The translations under genes were made by a program, and so were the position numbers. This document shows positions 19,382 to 29,614 of a DNA stretch of 64,000 nt, one piece after another. A model generated the notes under the pieces. That model ran no database searches, was not told the origin of the DNA, and saw only the letters and a program-made list of their open reading frames with translations. The stretch lies in the NCBI GenBank assembly GCA_018613055.1, contig JAGGQZ010000004.1, forward strand, positions 62,001 to 126,000, written 5' to 3'. The stretch comes from Chryseobacterium sp. ISL-80 (GTDB lineage Bacteria; Bacillota; Bacilli; Bacillales; Cytobacillaceae). Each line of letters begins with the position of its first letter. The stretch's first letter is position 1.

Positions 19382-21034
19382 CTATTTTTTCAGCCACCAT
19401 TTGGAGATTTCATAAAAATCATCCTTCGCGTGGAATACATAGCCTTCCAGATTTGCCGGCATGACCCTGTGGACATTTGGATAGTACAGGAATGTGTATG
19501 GCTGGTCTTCTGCCAGCATCTTATAAATTTCAGCATACGCTGCTTTGTACTCATCCTGGTCAAGGATCTGCTTCGCTTCTTCCATCAGCTTATCTGCCTC
19601 AGGATTTGAGTACCAGACGAAGTTCAAGCCTTCTTTCATCTGGCTAGAGTGGAAAATGTCATACTGATCCGGGAATGTTGACAGGCTCCATCCTAGTACA
19701 AGGGCGTCGTAATTCCAGTTTGGCGCAGAGATTTGCTCGATGAACGCGCTCCATTCAACAATTTCCGGCTTAGCTTCGATTCCGACTTCCTTCAGCTGCT
19801 CTTGAAGAACAACGACAATGTCTTCCCTAACTTTATTACCCTGGTTTGTTTTTACCGTGAAAGAGAATTTCTTGCCGTCCTTATCGAGGATTCCATCACC
19901 GTCTGTATCCTTCCAGCCAGCTTCAGCAAGCAGTGATTTTGCTTTCTCGACATCATATCCAAATTTCGGTACATCGTCATTGTAAGCAAATGAAAGTGGG
20001 CTTTCTGGAACATCAGCGACTTTACCATCACCGTTCATGACAGATTCAACGATTGCTTCCCTGTCGATCGCGTGTGTAATTGCCTGACGGACTTTCTTAT
20101 CTTTGAACAGATCATTCTTCTGGTTGTATCCCAGATAGGTGTAAGAAAGAGCAAGACCTGACTCAACCTTCACACCAGGGAATGACTTGACTGTTTCAAT
20201 GTCAGTTCCAGGGACACCAGCGGCAAAATGAATATCTCCAGCCTGGATTTGCGCGATCATGGCATCCATATCTGGAACGATTTTATAGGTGAGCGTATCA
20301 AGATATGGACGGCCTTTGAAGTAATCATCGAAGGCTTCAACCTTTACGTACTCTCCGTCTTTCCATTCAACGAATTTGAATGGACCAGTACCAATTGGCT
20401 TTTTCGTATTGAATTCATGCTCACCAAGCTCGGCAACAGGTACATCTTTAAGGATGTGTTCTGGCAGGATATAGTAGCTCAGTGAAACCGGATAGAAAGA
20501 AGCATCCTTCTTGCTCAGCTTGAACTCGACAGTATAATCATCAATTTTTTTGACAGATTCCATTGATTCGAAAGCTGATCCGCGCTCACCATTATAATCC
20601 GGGTCTTTCGGTATGCTGAAGGTGAACACGACATCATCCGCTGTGAACTCTTCTCCGTCATGCCATTTGATTCCCTTTTTCAATTTGGCGGTGAATGTCA
20701 GCCCATCTTCAGAAATATCAATTGACTCCGCCATGCTCATGGTCGGATTGAATTCCGTATCAGAAGATACTAGGCTGTCATAAATGAAGCCTTCAATGTC
20801 AGAGCTTGATGTATCAGTTGAATATAGCGGGTTGAAGACGGTAGGCGCACCAGTGGAACCAATGATTAAATCCCCGCCCTGCTGCGGACCTGATGCCAGC
20901 TCTTCTTCTTTTTTGCCATCATCTCCAGGCGTTTCTTTCGGATCCTCCGCTTGATTTCCTGTACAAGCTGTCAGGAAGATCGACAGGATCAGGGTAAGGC
21001 TGATTAATAACCAGGAAGCTTTTCTTAATTTCAC
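19382..21034 (-). CDS. Peptide-binding lipoprotein, AppA type (second app-like copy)
   Basis: 550-aa receptor with a lipoprotein signal (LTAC, lipid on Cys24) and an acidic linker before the SBP_bac_5 domain. A DTDGDGILDKDG loop near residue 370 looks like a calcium-binding loop. The start is GTG 21034 with AAGGGGG upstream. It is distinct from the other two receptors in the window, so the three importers probably differ in peptide preference. Confidence 0.88.
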   Translation of the reverse strand: MKLRKASWLLISLTLILSIFLTACTGNQAEDPKETPGDDGKKEEELASGPQQGGDLIIGSTGAPTVFNPLYSTDTSSSDIEGFIYDSLVSSDTEFNPTMSMAESIDISEDGLTFTAKLKKGIKWHDGEEFTADDVVFTFSIPKDPDYNGERGSAFESMESVKKIDDYTVEFKLSKKDASFYPVSLSYYILPEHILKDVPVAELGEHEFNTKKPIGTGPFKFVEWKDGEYVKVEAFDDYFKGRPYLDTLTYKIVPDMDAMIAQIQAGDIHFAAGVPGTDIETVKSFPGVKVESGLALSYTYLGYNQKNDLFKDKKVRQAITHAIDREAIVESVMNGDGKVADVPESPLSFAYNDDVPKFGYDVEKAKSLLAEAGWKDTDGDGILDKDGKKFSFTVKTNQGNKVREDIVVVLQEQLKEVGIEAKPEIVEWSAFIEQISAPNWNYDALVLGWSLSTFPDQYDIFHSSQMKEGLNFVWYSNPEADKLMEEAKQILDQDEYKAAYAEIYKMLAEDQPYTFLYYPNVHRVMPANLEGYVFHAKDDFYEISKWWLKK

Positions 21035-21120
21035 ATTTTTTCCCCCTTAAATTTTTTTACTGGTTTTCTAGACATGCAGAAAGGTGTTCCTATCTCCCCC
21101 CTTCAAATCCTGCCCCTGCC

Positions 21121-22143
21121 CTATGTATATAGATGGCAGGCAACATAATGATTTTTATTGACTTCTTTGACTTCGGGATCCATCTGTCTGCACAGGTCAA
21201 ATGCAGCTGGACACCTTGTATGGAATACACACCCTTTGGGCGGATTCGACGGACTGGGGAGCTCGCCTTTCAAGATGATGCGCTCACGCTTCATGACGCC
21301 TTTCTTTCTTGGAACCGGAACAGCTGACAGCAGTGCCTGTGTATATGGATGGAGCGGTTCTGAATACAGGTCTTTTTTGGAAGCGAGTTCCATCATTTTC
21401 CCTAAATACATGACACCAACCCTGTCACTTATATGTCTGACAACGCTCAGGTCATGGGAGATAAAAATATAAGTAAGTCCAAACTCCTCCTGGAGATCTT
21501 CCATTAGATTAATGATCTGGGCCTGTATGGAAACATCCAGTGCCGAAACTGCTTCATCGGCTATAATCAATTCCGGGTTCAATGCCAGTGTTCGGGCTAT
21601 TCCAATTCTCTGGCGCTGTCCACCGGAAAATTCATGTGGATAACGATTGATAAAGGAAGCATTGAGTCCTACCTTTTCCAATAAGTTCTCCACATGGGTG
21701 TCCCTCTCTCTACTCTTATATAATTGATGGGTATCAAGAGGCTCCCTGATGATTGATCTCAATGTTTTTCTCGGATTGAGCGAAGCGAATGGATCCTGGA
21801 AGATCATTTGGATATTTTTGCGCACATCCCTTCTCAGTTCACTCTCTGAAAGATGGGAGATATCCTTGCCGTTGAAAATGATTTTTCCATCGGTAGGTTC
21901 ATAGAGCCGGATAATCGTCCTGCCGACAGTCGATTTGCCGCAGCCTGATTCACCGACGATTCCTAGAGTCTCTCCTTTATTCACCTTCAAATTTATTCCG
22001 TCAACCGCTTTTATATGACCAACTGTCTTTTGCAATAGTCCTGCTTTAATAGGAAAGTGCTTCTTTAAATCTTGTAATTCAAGCAAGGTTTCAGAGCTAT
22101 CTTGAATCGTTTTGTTTTCCACTGAGTCATTTGTTGAGATCAT
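21121..22143 (-). CDS. Peptide ABC importer ATP-binding protein, AppF type (second app-like copy)
   Basis: 340-aa ATPase with Walker A GESGCGKST, signature SGGQRQR, Walker B LIIADEAVSALD (Ala where Pro is usual) and the C-terminal cysteine cluster GCVFHTRCPAAFDLC...ACHLYT. ATG 22143 overlaps the upstream stop as ATGA, with GGAGGTGG as ribosome site, so it is translationally coupled to the D-type gene. Confidence 0.9.
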   Translation of the reverse strand: MISTNDSVENKTIQDSSETLLELQDLKKHFPIKAGLLQKTVGHIKAVDGINLKVNKGETLGIVGESGCGKSTVGRTIIRLYEPTDGKIIFNGKDISHLSESELRRDVRKNIQMIFQDPFASLNPRKTLRSIIREPLDTHQLYKSRERDTHVENLLEKVGLNASFINRYPHEFSGGQRQRIGIARTLALNPELIIADEAVSALDVSIQAQIINLMEDLQEEFGLTYIFISHDLSVVRHISDRVGVMYLGKMMELASKKDLYSEPLHPYTQALLSAVPVPRKKGVMKRERIILKGELPSPSNPPKGCVFHTRCPAAFDLCRQMDPEVKEVNKNHYVACHLYT

Positions 22144-23123
22144 TTCTCCACCTCCTTGCTTTCATGTAAAAAGCACCTTACAGAGCGTGTGCCATATTTC
22201 CTGACAAGGTTTGGCATTTCACTGAAACAGCGGTCAAAAGCATGTGGGCATCGCGGCGCAAAACGGCAGCCTTTTGGCAGATTCTCGGGTGAAGGCACAT
22301 TTCCTTCTATTGACGCAAGCCGTTCATGGTCCTCATCTACAGACGGGATGGAACCCATCAACCCCTCAGTGTATGGATGCAGTGGATTTTCAAACAGGTC
22401 CTCGACAATTGCTTCTTCGACAACCTGGCCTGCATACATGACAACCACCCGATCTGCTACTTCGGAAACCACTCCGAGATCATGGGTAATGATCAGGATT
22501 GAGGTATTGAACTTTGTACTCAAATCCTTCATCAAGTCGAGGATTTGCGCCTGGATCGTCACGTCTAATGCTGTAGTCGGCTCATCCGCAATCAATAGCT
22601 TTGGGTTGCAGCTCATGGCCATCGCAATCATCACCCGCTGGCGCATTCCTCCCGAAAGCCGATGGGGATAATCATTGATAATTTCCTTCGCCCGTGAAAA
22701 CCCCACGAGTTCCAGCATCTCAATGGCTTTTTGCTTCGCCATCACCTGATTCAATCCCTGATGGTATGTGAGGACTTCCGTTATTTGTTCTCCAATGGTA
22801 AGCACAGGATTCAATGAAGTCATCGGTTCCTGGAAAATCATCGAAATGTCATTGCCCCTGATTTTGCACATTTCATCCTCAGTGGCCTTCACAAGATCCT
22901 GCCCATCAAAATGGATCTGCCCGTCCACAATTTCCCCGGGCGGGCTAGGAATCAATCGCATGATTGATAGAGACGTAATGCTTTTGCCGGATCCCGATTC
23001 TCCCACCAAAGCGACAGTTTCCCCTTTATTGATGACAAGGTCCACTCCGTCCACTGCAGGAATCACGGTCTTTTTTCTTTTAAAATAGGTTTTTAGGTTC
23101 TTTAGCTCCAATAAGGCTGTCAC
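22140..23123 (-). CDS. Peptide ABC importer ATP-binding protein, AppD type (second app-like copy)
   Basis: 327-aa ATPase, first gene of the operon. Walker A GESGSGKS, signature SGGMRQR, Walker B LLIADEPTTALD and the cysteine cluster GCRFAPRCPHAFDRC...RCFLH are present. The GTG at 23123 is the only sensible start; its ribosome site (GGGCGGTG) is weak and 9-10 bases away. A CodY-like site is about 65 bases upstream. Confidence 0.9.
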   Translation of the reverse strand: MTALLELKNLKTYFKRKKTVIPAVDGVDLVINKGETVALVGESGSGKSITSLSIMRLIPSPPGEIVDGQIHFDGQDLVKATEDEMCKIRGNDISMIFQEPMTSLNPVLTIGEQITEVLTYHQGLNQVMAKQKAIEMLELVGFSRAKEIINDYPHRLSGGMRQRVMIAMAMSCNPKLLIADEPTTALDVTIQAQILDLMKDLSTKFNTSILIITHDLGVVSEVADRVVVMYAGQVVEEAIVEDLFENPLHPYTEGLMGSIPSVDEDHERLASIEGNVPSPENLPKGCRFAPRCPHAFDRCFSEMPNLVRKYGTRSVRCFLHESKEVEK

Positions 23124-23187
23124 GTTTCTTGTACACCGCCCATCCCAAGTAATTAGTAGTAAAAGAATTGACTATCTGCCTGGATAA

Positions 23188-23202
23188 AACATTCTGATAA
23201 TT
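23188..23202 (-). promoter_or_regulatory. CodY-like operator upstream of the second app-type operon
   Basis: Minus strand AATTATCAGAATGTT matches AATTTTCWGAAAATT at 12 of 15 positions, in the leader of the first ATPase gene. Confidence 0.35.
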
Positions 23203-23480
23203 ATTAATTATTAGGAAGATGGTACTTTTATTACACTTTCATTACTTTTTTTAAAAGGATGTTTTGGTAGCTATGTTGCTTTCTCAATGAAATTAACGAG
23301 CATTGAGGCTAATTCTAGTATGACGGGAGAGGTTTTCATAAAGGTGTCATTGGAATCTGATCAGCAGTAAAAATGCTGCTTAAGTGGGAGGTTGGACACT
23401 CTCATAACCGCGAGAGAAGGAATGAATAGCCTGATAAAACCCTTAACGGGATTCTTATGGGCAAAGGAGGATTTCTGGGC

Positions 23481-23520
23481 AAAAAAAAACAGAAACCCAC
23501 TAGCTAAAAAGGGTTTCTGC
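23481..23520 (-). terminator. fabF terminator
   Basis: Minus-strand AGAAACCC / GGGTTTCT hairpin followed by GTTTTTTTTT. Confidence 0.85.
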
Positions 23521-23550
23521 TTCTGTTAGGAGGGATTTCCTCCGATATTA

Positions 23551-24795
23551 TTAAGCATCGTATTTTCTGAATGCGATTGTTGCGTTGTGACCGCCAAAAC
23601 CGAGTGAATTGCTGATCGCTGCGTTTACTTGCTGGCTGCGTGCTGTATTTGGCACATAATCAAGATCACATTCCGGGTCTGGTGTCTCTAAATTAATTGT
23701 CGGCGGGAGAATTCCTTCTTTTAAAGCCAGGACGGTGAAAATGGCTTCGATCCCTCCAGCAGCTCCCAGTAAATGGCCTGTCATCGACTTGGTTGAACTG
23801 ACTGCCAGCTTGTATGCCTGTTCGCCAAAGACAGACTTGATGGCCATTGTTTCGTATTTATCATTATACTCGGTGCTTGTTCCATGTGCATTGATATAAC
23901 CAACTTCTTCTGGTGCAAGACCAGCATCATCAAGGGCCATTTTCATCGCTCTTGCCCCGCCTTCACCTTCTGGAGCCGGTGCGGTGATATGGTATGCATC
24001 TCCGGTTGCCCCATAGCCGACGATTTCTGCATAGATTTTTGCTCCACGGGCCAGTGCGTGTTCCAAATCCTCCAGAACGACAATCCCCGCTCCTTCACCC
24101 ATGACGAACCCATCACGGTTTTTATCGAACGGCCTGCTTGCTTTCTGTGGGTCATGATTTGTCGATAAGGCGGTATTTGCACAGAATCCAGCAAAAGACA
24201 TTTTTGTTATTGGTGCTTCTGCTCCGCCGGTTACCATCACATCAGCGTCACCGCGCTGGATAACCTTGAAAGCATCACCGATTGAGTTTGTCCCAGTCGC
24301 ACACGCTGTGACTGTACATGAGTTAAAGCCTCTTGCACCCAGAGTGATCGATACCTGCCCTGTTGCCATGTCAGGAATCATCATTGGCACGAAAAATGGG
24401 CTGACCCTGCGGTATCCTCTATTCATGAATGTTTCATGCTGCTGCTCAAATGTTTCCATCCCGCCGATTCCCGATCCGATCCATACACCGACTCGCGGAG
24501 CATTCTCATCGGTAATTTCCAGCTCGGCATCTTTTACAGCCATCAAGGATGCGGCAACAGCATAATGTGTGAAGCGATCCATCTTCCTGGCATCCTTGCG
24601 GTCTATAAAGTTTTCAACATTGAATTCTTTTACTTCCGCTGCGACCTTTGCCGGGAAATCATCGGCATTAAGTCTGGTGACCGGGCCGATTCCCGAAACA
24701 CCTTCCACGATATTTTTCCAGGTAGTTTCTGCATCATTTCCGAGGGGCGTGACAGCCCCGATTCCAGTAACTACGACTCTGCGTTTCTCCATCAT
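23551..24795 (-). CDS. fabF: 3-oxoacyl-[acyl-carrier-protein] synthase II
   Basis: Elongating condensing enzyme of type II fatty acid synthesis; adds two-carbon units from malonyl-ACP. The Cys-His-His triad is visible: TACATGTN (Cys near 165), [11 protein letters not shown] and [12 protein letters not shown]. 414 aa is the family length. AAAGGAG lies upstream of two adjacent ATGs. Co-transcribed after fabH (50-bp gap), so it should share the FapR-type control there. Confidence 0.96.
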   Translation of the reverse strand: MMEKRRVVVTGIGAVTPLGNDAETTWKNIVEGVSGIGPVTRLNADDFPAKVAAEVKEFNVENFIDRKDARKMDRFTHYAVAASLMAVKDAELEITDENAPRVGVWIGSGIGGMETFEQQHETFMNRGYRRVSPFFVPMMIPDMATGQVSITLGARGFNSCTVTACATGTNSIGDAFKVIQRGDADVMVTGGAEAPITKMSFAGFCANTALSTNHDPQKASRPFDKNRDGFVMGEGAGIVVLEDLEHALARGAKIYAEIVGYGATGDAYHITAPAPEGEGGARAMKMALDDAGLAPEEVGYINAHGTSTEYNDKYETMAIKSVFGEQAYKLAVSSTKSMTGHLLGAAGGIEAIFTVLALKEGILPPTINLETPDPECDLDYVPNTARSQQVNAAISNSLGFGGHNATIAFRKYDA

Positions 24796-24845
24796 TTATT
24801 GCATCTCCTTTATCTGATCTCTTATTTTGATTGTAGTTGTTTGAA

Positions 24846-25778
24846 TTATTTACCCCATCGCATGGCAATCGCGCCCCAGGTCAGGCCCCCGCCAAAGCCA
24901 ACCATTACCACTACATCGCCATCCTTGATTTTACCAGCTTCAAGTTCTTCAAAAAGCGAAATTGGAATGGAAGCGGCAGATGTATTACCGTACTTATGGA
25001 CTGTTTTTGACATTTTCTCGATAGGAAGCTCAAGTCGCTGGCGCGCAGACTCCATGATCCTGATATTTGCCTGGTGGGGAATCAGGAAATCGACATCTTC
25101 TTTTGAAAGCCCGGCTTTTTCAAGTACATTGATGCTGCTCTCACCCATTTGCCTTACCGCAAACTTGAAGACTTCCCGGCCATTCATGACAATATAGTCG
25201 TCCTGATATAGATACTTTCCACCGGTTCCGTCAGAACCCAATTCAAACGAGAGTACTCCTTTACCGTCTGAAACTGGCCCCATCACTACGGCTCCGGCAC
25301 CATCACCAAAAAGTACAGCTGTATTCCGGTCATTCCAGTCCGTGATTTTGGAAAGTTTCTCAACCCCTACTATTAACACATACTTATAAGTGCCCGCTTC
25401 GATAAATTGCTTCGCGGTTACCATCCCATACATGAATCCGGCACATGCGGCACTCAAGTCCATTGCTGCAGCCTTCTTTGCACCAAGCTGCTCCTGGAGC
25501 ATGCATGATACCGTTGGGAAAGGCTGATCCGGCGTAACTGTAGCCACCAGGATAAGGTCAAGTTCTTCAGCAGAGATCCCAGCATTTTTGATGGCCTCTG
25601 CTGCAGCACGATAGGCTAAATGAGAAGTATCCATATCATCATTTGCAATTCTTCTTTCTTCAATCCCCGTCCTTGAGCGAATCCACTCATCCGAAGTGTC
25701 CATTTTCTTTTCCAAATCAAGGTTTGTTACTACATTTTCAGGCAAGTACCGCCCAACCCCAGTTATCCCTGCATTCAT
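24846..25778 (-). CDS. fabH: 3-oxoacyl-[acyl-carrier-protein] synthase III
   Basis: Starts fatty acid synthesis by condensing a short acyl-CoA with malonyl-ACP; in bacilli it prefers branched primers. The catalytic triad is at Cys112 (SAACAGF), His235 (PHQANIRI) and Asn265 (YGNTSAAS). I start it at ATG 25778 because AAAGGAGATGG lies just upstream; the frame extends 15 codons further without a ribosome site. 310 aa is normal. First gene of fabH-fabF. Confidence 0.96.
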   Translation of the reverse strand: MNAGITGVGRYLPENVVTNLDLEKKMDTSDEWIRSRTGIEERRIANDDMDTSHLAYRAAAEAIKNAGISAEELDLILVATVTPDQPFPTVSCMLQEQLGAKKAAAMDLSAACAGFMYGMVTAKQFIEAGTYKYVLIVGVEKLSKITDWNDRNTAVLFGDGAGAVVMGPVSDGKGVLSFELGSDGTGGKYLYQDDYIVMNGREVFKFAVRQMGESSINVLEKAGLSKEDVDFLIPHQANIRIMESARQRLELPIEKMSKTVHKYGNTSAASIPISLFEELEAGKIKDGDVVVMVGFGGGLTWGAIAMRWGK

Positions 25779-25837
25779 GGGATCCATCTCCTTTATCCTT
25801 TGGATTCTGTCTATTAAGAGCAATTAATTATTATCAA

Positions 25838-25886
25838 TTATTATGACTTGGTACTAATTTTAGCAGATAATGCTCTCCTACTGCAA
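25838..25886 (-). promoter_or_regulatory. fabH promoter with FapR-like operator
   Basis: Minus-strand TTGCAG (25886-25881), an 18-bp spacer and TAAAAT (25862-25857), followed by ATTAGTACC-AAGT-CATAAT (about 25858-25839) across the start point. The left half ATTAGTACC matches the FapR consensus. FapR represses fatty acid genes until malonyl-CoA rises; the site overlaps the start point, as expected of a repressor. Confidence 0.65.
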
Positions 25887-26039
25887 CTGAAAAATAAGAA
25901 TTCCACTTTTGACCCAGTCCATATGACCAGATTCTTCATAGACTGACAGTGAAGACATTATGTCTCAAAATAGCCAAGTGCCAGCCGCCAGTTTGCACTA
26001 TATTCATGTATAAAGAGATAGAGAAAGGTGGGAATGAAA

Positions 26040-26351
26040 ATGGAGGATGAAAGAGCTAGAGACCTGTTTGGTTTCAAGCTCAGAACAAGTGAACAAGACG
26101 TCAGCGCTGAGACCGGACATGATTTCGATCATTTTGACCACTTCATGTTTGGAGGTCAGAAGAACATAGACGAAAGTAATGACCATCCAGCCGAGCCTTT
26201 TTCCCCTTTAAGCAAGTACCTTGATCATATTGATTTAGATGAAGTGATGTACCATGTTGATACACTGATCACATCAGCCAGAGAGCTCAAGCCCCTTTTG
26301 GGCAAAGTAAAGCCTTTTTTTGACCAGATTATTGATAAAAATAAAAGCTGA
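26040..26351 (+). CDS. Hypothetical protein at the yjzB position
   Basis: 103-aa acidic protein without signal peptide or membrane segment; the N-terminal half is rich in Asp and His (HDFDHFDHF). ATG 26040 is 7 bases after AAGGTGGG; an ATG two codons earlier is possible. It lies between fabH (divergent) and comZ (convergent), where B. subtilis has the small gene yjzB, but I cannot confirm that it is that family. It shares a two-way terminator with comZ. No function can be proposed. Confidence 0.6.
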   Translation: MEDERARDLFGFKLRTSEQDVSAETGHDFDHFDHFMFGGQKNIDESNDHPAEPFSPLSKYLDHIDLDEVMYHVDTLITSARELKPLLGKVKPFFDQIIDKNKS

Positions 26352-26369
26352 GGCATGCCTCAGCTTTTG
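26343..26369. terminator. Two-way terminator between the yjzB-position gene and comZ
   Basis: AAAAGCTGAGGC/GCCTCAGCTTTT palindrome with A and T flanks suited to both strands. Confidence 0.85.
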
Positions 26370-26376
26370 TTGTGAT

Positions 26377-26565
26377 CTATTCCTTTGCAGCGTCTGCTTT
26401 CCCCAGTTCATATGCTTCGTTCATTACATTTGTGAACAAGGTGAAAAACGGCTGGAGATTGTCCATTGTCATCTCGATGCCTGCTTCTTGCAGTTTCTGC
26501 TGGGCTTCCGGCAGATACTTCATGGCGATTTGCATGAATTCCATTGTTTTGTCATTATTTTGCAT
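26377..26565 (-). CDS. comZ: ComZ, competence regulator
   Basis: 62-aa soluble protein predicted to be mostly helical, recognised as ComZ from MEFMQIAMKYLPEAQQKL and the following helix. In B. subtilis ComZ lowers comG expression and shares an operon with med. TAGGAGG precedes ATG 26565. It follows med by 25 bp, as in that species. Confidence 0.85.
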   Translation of the reverse strand: MQNNDKTMEFMQIAMKYLPEAQQKLQEAGIEMTMDNLQPFFTLFTNVMNEAYELGKADAAKE

Positions 26566-26590
26566 GTTCTTTGCCTCCTATAGTCTTGAA

Positions 26591-27541
26591 TCATTGGTTA
26601 GGTAATTTGCCTGTGTTTTTATAAGTATTGATATAAGTATTCAACTTTTTACGGTATTCTGAATCGACATCAGGGCTGAATTTGCCAAGGGTAATCACCC
26701 CGTCCTGAAAATCGAATGATAAATTGCCAGATTCAAGATTGCCGTTATTGTACTTCTCAGCCGTTAATTCATACAAATCGTCAACATGCTGGACAGTGCT
26801 TGTCAGAACGGTCGACTCACCGAAATCGGACTGGTCGGAAATATAGCCAATTACATAATTGCCGCTGTCCTTCACTTTTTCGATAACGGGAACATTATAC
26901 CCGTCCCCGGCAGGATAAATGACATCCGCGCCATCGCTCAAAACTTCATCGAGAACTTCCAGCGCTTTCTCTTGATCATCCCAGTGACCAACAAAGCGGA
27001 TGTCGACCTTCATATCCTTTTTCTCAAAAATGGCCCCATCATAAAAACCTTCGACTTCAGGCTGCCATTCATACGCCGCAATAATACCGACCTTGCCGGT
27101 TTCAGACATATGGCTCGCGACCATCCCCCCAAAGAATCCCATGGCATATCCCTCAAAGTTCAGGCTGGTCGTATTCTTCTTCCGGGAATCGCCATTGAAA
27201 CTGATGAAATGGATTTCAGGATATTTCTCAGATATCTTATTGAAAAAGGCAGCGTACTCATTCCCATGGCCATAGATCAGGTTCACACCTTTACGGTCGA
27301 ACTCCTTGACAGCTTCTTCTACGGCTTCTTGGGAATTCATACCTTCCTTAAAAAAAACATCAACCCCCAGACGGGTCTGGATTTGCAGAAGACCTCGATA
27401 TCCCTTCGTCCCCCACACCTGATCATCAATAGTTTCAGGCACCAGCAGACCGACTTTCTCCACCTTCCCGGATGCAAGAGGTTGTCCGCATCCTCCAAGC
27501 AAAAGAAGGCTTAACAATATCAGCCCGAAACGTTTCAGCAT
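26591..27541 (-). CDS. med: Med, BMP-family lipoprotein affecting competence
   Basis: 316-aa lipoprotein: lipobox LGGC with Cys18, then a basic-membrane-protein (PBP1-like sugar-binding) fold with VGLLVPETIDDQVWG near the start and a nucleoside-binding-like middle. In B. subtilis Med raises comK expression by an incompletely understood route. The start ATG 27541 was chosen for AAAGGAG nine bases upstream; the ATG three codons earlier abuts that site. First gene of med-comZ. Confidence 0.88.
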   Translation of the reverse strand: MLKRFGLILLSLLLLGGCGQPLASGKVEKVGLLVPETIDDQVWGTKGYRGLLQIQTRLGVDVFFKEGMNSQEAVEEAVKEFDRKGVNLIYGHGNEYAAFFNKISEKYPEIHFISFNGDSRKKNTTSLNFEGYAMGFFGGMVASHMSETGKVGIIAAYEWQPEVEGFYDGAIFEKKDMKVDIRFVGHWDDQEKALEVLDEVLSDGADVIYPAGDGYNVPVIEKVKDSGNYVIGYISDQSDFGESTVLTSTVQHVDDLYELTAEKYNNGNLESGNLSFDFQDGVITLGKFSPDVDSEYRKKLNTYINTYKNTGKLPNQ

Positions 27542-27683
27542 CCGATGCATCTCCTTTATGCGCCACTGTTCTTATTCTATATGATCCTGCAGTGTTCGCT
27601 TATTAAAATGGAACCGATAAAAGAATCTTTTACCATTTTACTCTGTGGCGTATCGTTTGAAAAGTGATTTATAGAAAATCCCT

Positions 27684-28511
27684 TTAGACTCTGCTGTCCT
27701 GTATCCGGGAATACTGCTCCCTTTGTTTGCCCAACCCTCTTCTGACTTGCTCGTTTTTCCCCACTTTTTTGACCTTAATGGACTCTTTTACCTTTGATTT
27801 TACAAACCGGCTTTCAGGCACTGCGAAGTCCTGGCCAAGCAGTTCCCTGGCACATTCTTTCCAACTGTCAGGTTGTCCGCTCGTCAATATATACTGCCCT
27901 TGTTCGCCCGATTCAGCCATTTTTCTAATGCAGTTCACTGCATCATCAATATACAAACAATCCTTCGTCCATTCCCAAGGATCGATTTCGGGAATTTCTC
28001 CTCTTTCTCTTGATGTATGATTCATCGCTTTTTGGAAAAAACACTTTTCAGGCTGCCATGGCCCATAAATAGTCGGCAAATAAATGACCAGAACAGAAGA
28101 CTTAGCCCTGTTGAGAAACTGGTCCAATCCAGACTCCGTTTTTTCCATCTTCACATTTTCCTGCGCCAAATATGCAGGTAGGAGCAAAACTGTCCGCAGT
28201 TTCTTACAATGCCGAGCCTCAAGTTTAGATAAAATCATCTCTAGATCCTCTGCTGTGCGATCCTGATGGAGGAACGCTTCAAACAAAGTGACAAACAAGG
28301 AATCAACTCCTTCTTCACCCTGCCACTCCACTAGATTGATTTCTGAGAAGTTGGCATTCCTGCCAATTTCCAAACGCTTTTCTTCTGTATAATCATCCTC
28401 TTTTTCACCCGCCGGATGGATTCCTGCCACTTCAATGCCCATATCGAGCAAATGCCGACAAAGACTATACCCTACAAAATCATATACACCAACAATAGTT
28501 GCCCTTTCCAT
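27684..28511 (-). CDS. yjaV: YjaV, NAD(P)-binding epimerase-like protein
   Basis: 275-aa protein whose first residues (ATIVGVYDFVGYSLCRHLLDMGIEV) resemble the Rossmann start of extended short-chain dehydrogenases, though the usual GxxGxxG reads GVYDFVG, so cofactor binding is uncertain. The middle has LVIYLPTIYGPWQP, as in sugar epimerases; a YxxxK catalytic pair is not evident. The C-terminus is strongly basic. ATG 28511 follows AAGGAGG. Position between yjaU and med matches B. subtilis yjaV, a poorly characterised gene. Confidence 0.75.
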   Translation of the reverse strand: MERATIVGVYDFVGYSLCRHLLDMGIEVAGIHPAGEKEDDYTEEKRLEIGRNANFSEINLVEWQGEEGVDSLFVTLFEAFLHQDRTAEDLEMILSKLEARHCKKLRTVLLLPAYLAQENVKMEKTESGLDQFLNRAKSSVLVIYLPTIYGPWQPEKCFFQKAMNHTSRERGEIPEIDPWEWTKDCLYIDDAVNCIRKMAESGEQGQYILTSGQPDSWKECARELLGQDFAVPESRFVKSKVKESIKVKKVGKNEQVRRGLGKQREQYSRIQDSRV

Positions 28512-28578
28512 GTTGATTCCTCCTTGCAAATACTCTCTTGTATCCTATGAATCTAATATTGAAAATATTTGCAAGGAG

Positions 28579-29319
28579 TTATAGGACGTGCTCATGTTTG
28601 GACAGAAATTGGACGATTTGGAATCCTAACTGCAGTTTTTTTTCTGGCAGAACGTAACTTATGGTAATAGGCAAACTGTCTTTTTCCCAATCAACGGATA
28701 AATCCTTAATGACATTCGATTGTTTATATGCTCTGTTACCAGACAAAACATGGATGATCTTCACCGGTGTTTCTTTATTAAATCCTTCGGAACCTGACTC
28801 TTCATCATGAAGTCGCTGAAGAAGATTCTCGATATCCGTTTCGTATGCGGCTTCTAGTTCTGCAATAAGCTTTTTATAAAAAAACTTGTTCTCTTTTTCC
28901 TGTTCCAGGTGGGCACTTAATGAAAGGATTGGATTGATCAGTACCAGAGACCTGATCTTATTATCACTGTTGGCTAGAATTTTCATTGCCACGAGTGCCC
29001 CCATTCCCTCTGCTACGATATGGAAGGATGGGTTCAAAATTTCGTTGCGGACAATATGAGTGCACAATCTCATCGCCAAATCGACAGCCTTCTCACTTCC
29101 CCAATGCCTGCCGTATAGATTTGAGTAAAACACAGTATATCCGTCATTTTTCCAAATGTTCAGCATTGAACGTTTACCTTCATTCTGTGTCCAAAAACTG
29201 CTGCTGCCATTCACAAAATGTCTTTCATCTCCAATTGCCAGGATACCGAAACCATTGGGTCGTTCAGGATAATGGATTACATTCCATTCGGTATCCAGTT
29301 TAAAGTTCCGGCTCTCCAC
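28579..29319 (-). CDS. yjaU: YjaU, alpha/beta-hydrolase-like protein
   Basis: 246-aa soluble protein with a hydrolase-like order: FGILAIGDERHFVNG near the start, then FHIVAEGMGALVAMKIL, where the nucleophile elbow GxSxG is replaced by AEGMGA. The Ser nucleophile is thus missing and enzymatic activity is doubtful. Start is GTG 29319 with GGAAGGGG upstream. Lies 68 bp ahead of yjaV on the same strand and is probably co-transcribed with it. Confidence 0.7.
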   Translation of the reverse strand: MESRNFKLDTEWNVIHYPERPNGFGILAIGDERHFVNGSSSFWTQNEGKRSMLNIWKNDGYTVFYSNLYGRHWGSEKAVDLAMRLCTHIVRNEILNPSFHIVAEGMGALVAMKILANSDNKIRSLVLINPILSLSAHLEQEKENKFFYKKLIAELEAAYETDIENLLQRLHDEESGSEGFNKETPVKIIHVLSGNRAYKQSNVIKDLSVDWEKDSLPITISYVLPEKKLQLGFQIVQFLSKHEHVL

Positions 29320-29614
29320 ACTACCAACCCCTTCCCTATAGATTATTCATATTACTGTATGTTATTTAACAGGAAATGAACGGGAGTTTGCCCATTTTTC
29401 TCATTAAACCTTAAAATCGTCACAATAGGCTTTTATCATTAAGCAAAAATATCAAATAAGCCTGAATTCCAGCTACATCTATATAATAATTCCTACAGGC
29501 GGGAAAATCGATTGATTACATGAAAACGCTTTTCATTTTATTTAAATATTATTTATAATTTGAATGGCTTGTGGTAAGATGAGAAAAGATTTAATAATGT
29601 AAGAGGTGAAAATC

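Larger units (their letters stand above)
23124..23550. other. 427-bp gap between the app-type operon and fabF
   Basis: It holds a CodY-like site (23188-23202) and the fabF terminator. Between them, 23240-23480 has no gene I can support, but two short inverted repeats are visible: AGCAG/CTGCT around 23364-23382 and CTCTC/GAGAG at about 23399-23416. The purpose of this middle part is unknown. Confidence 0.4.
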
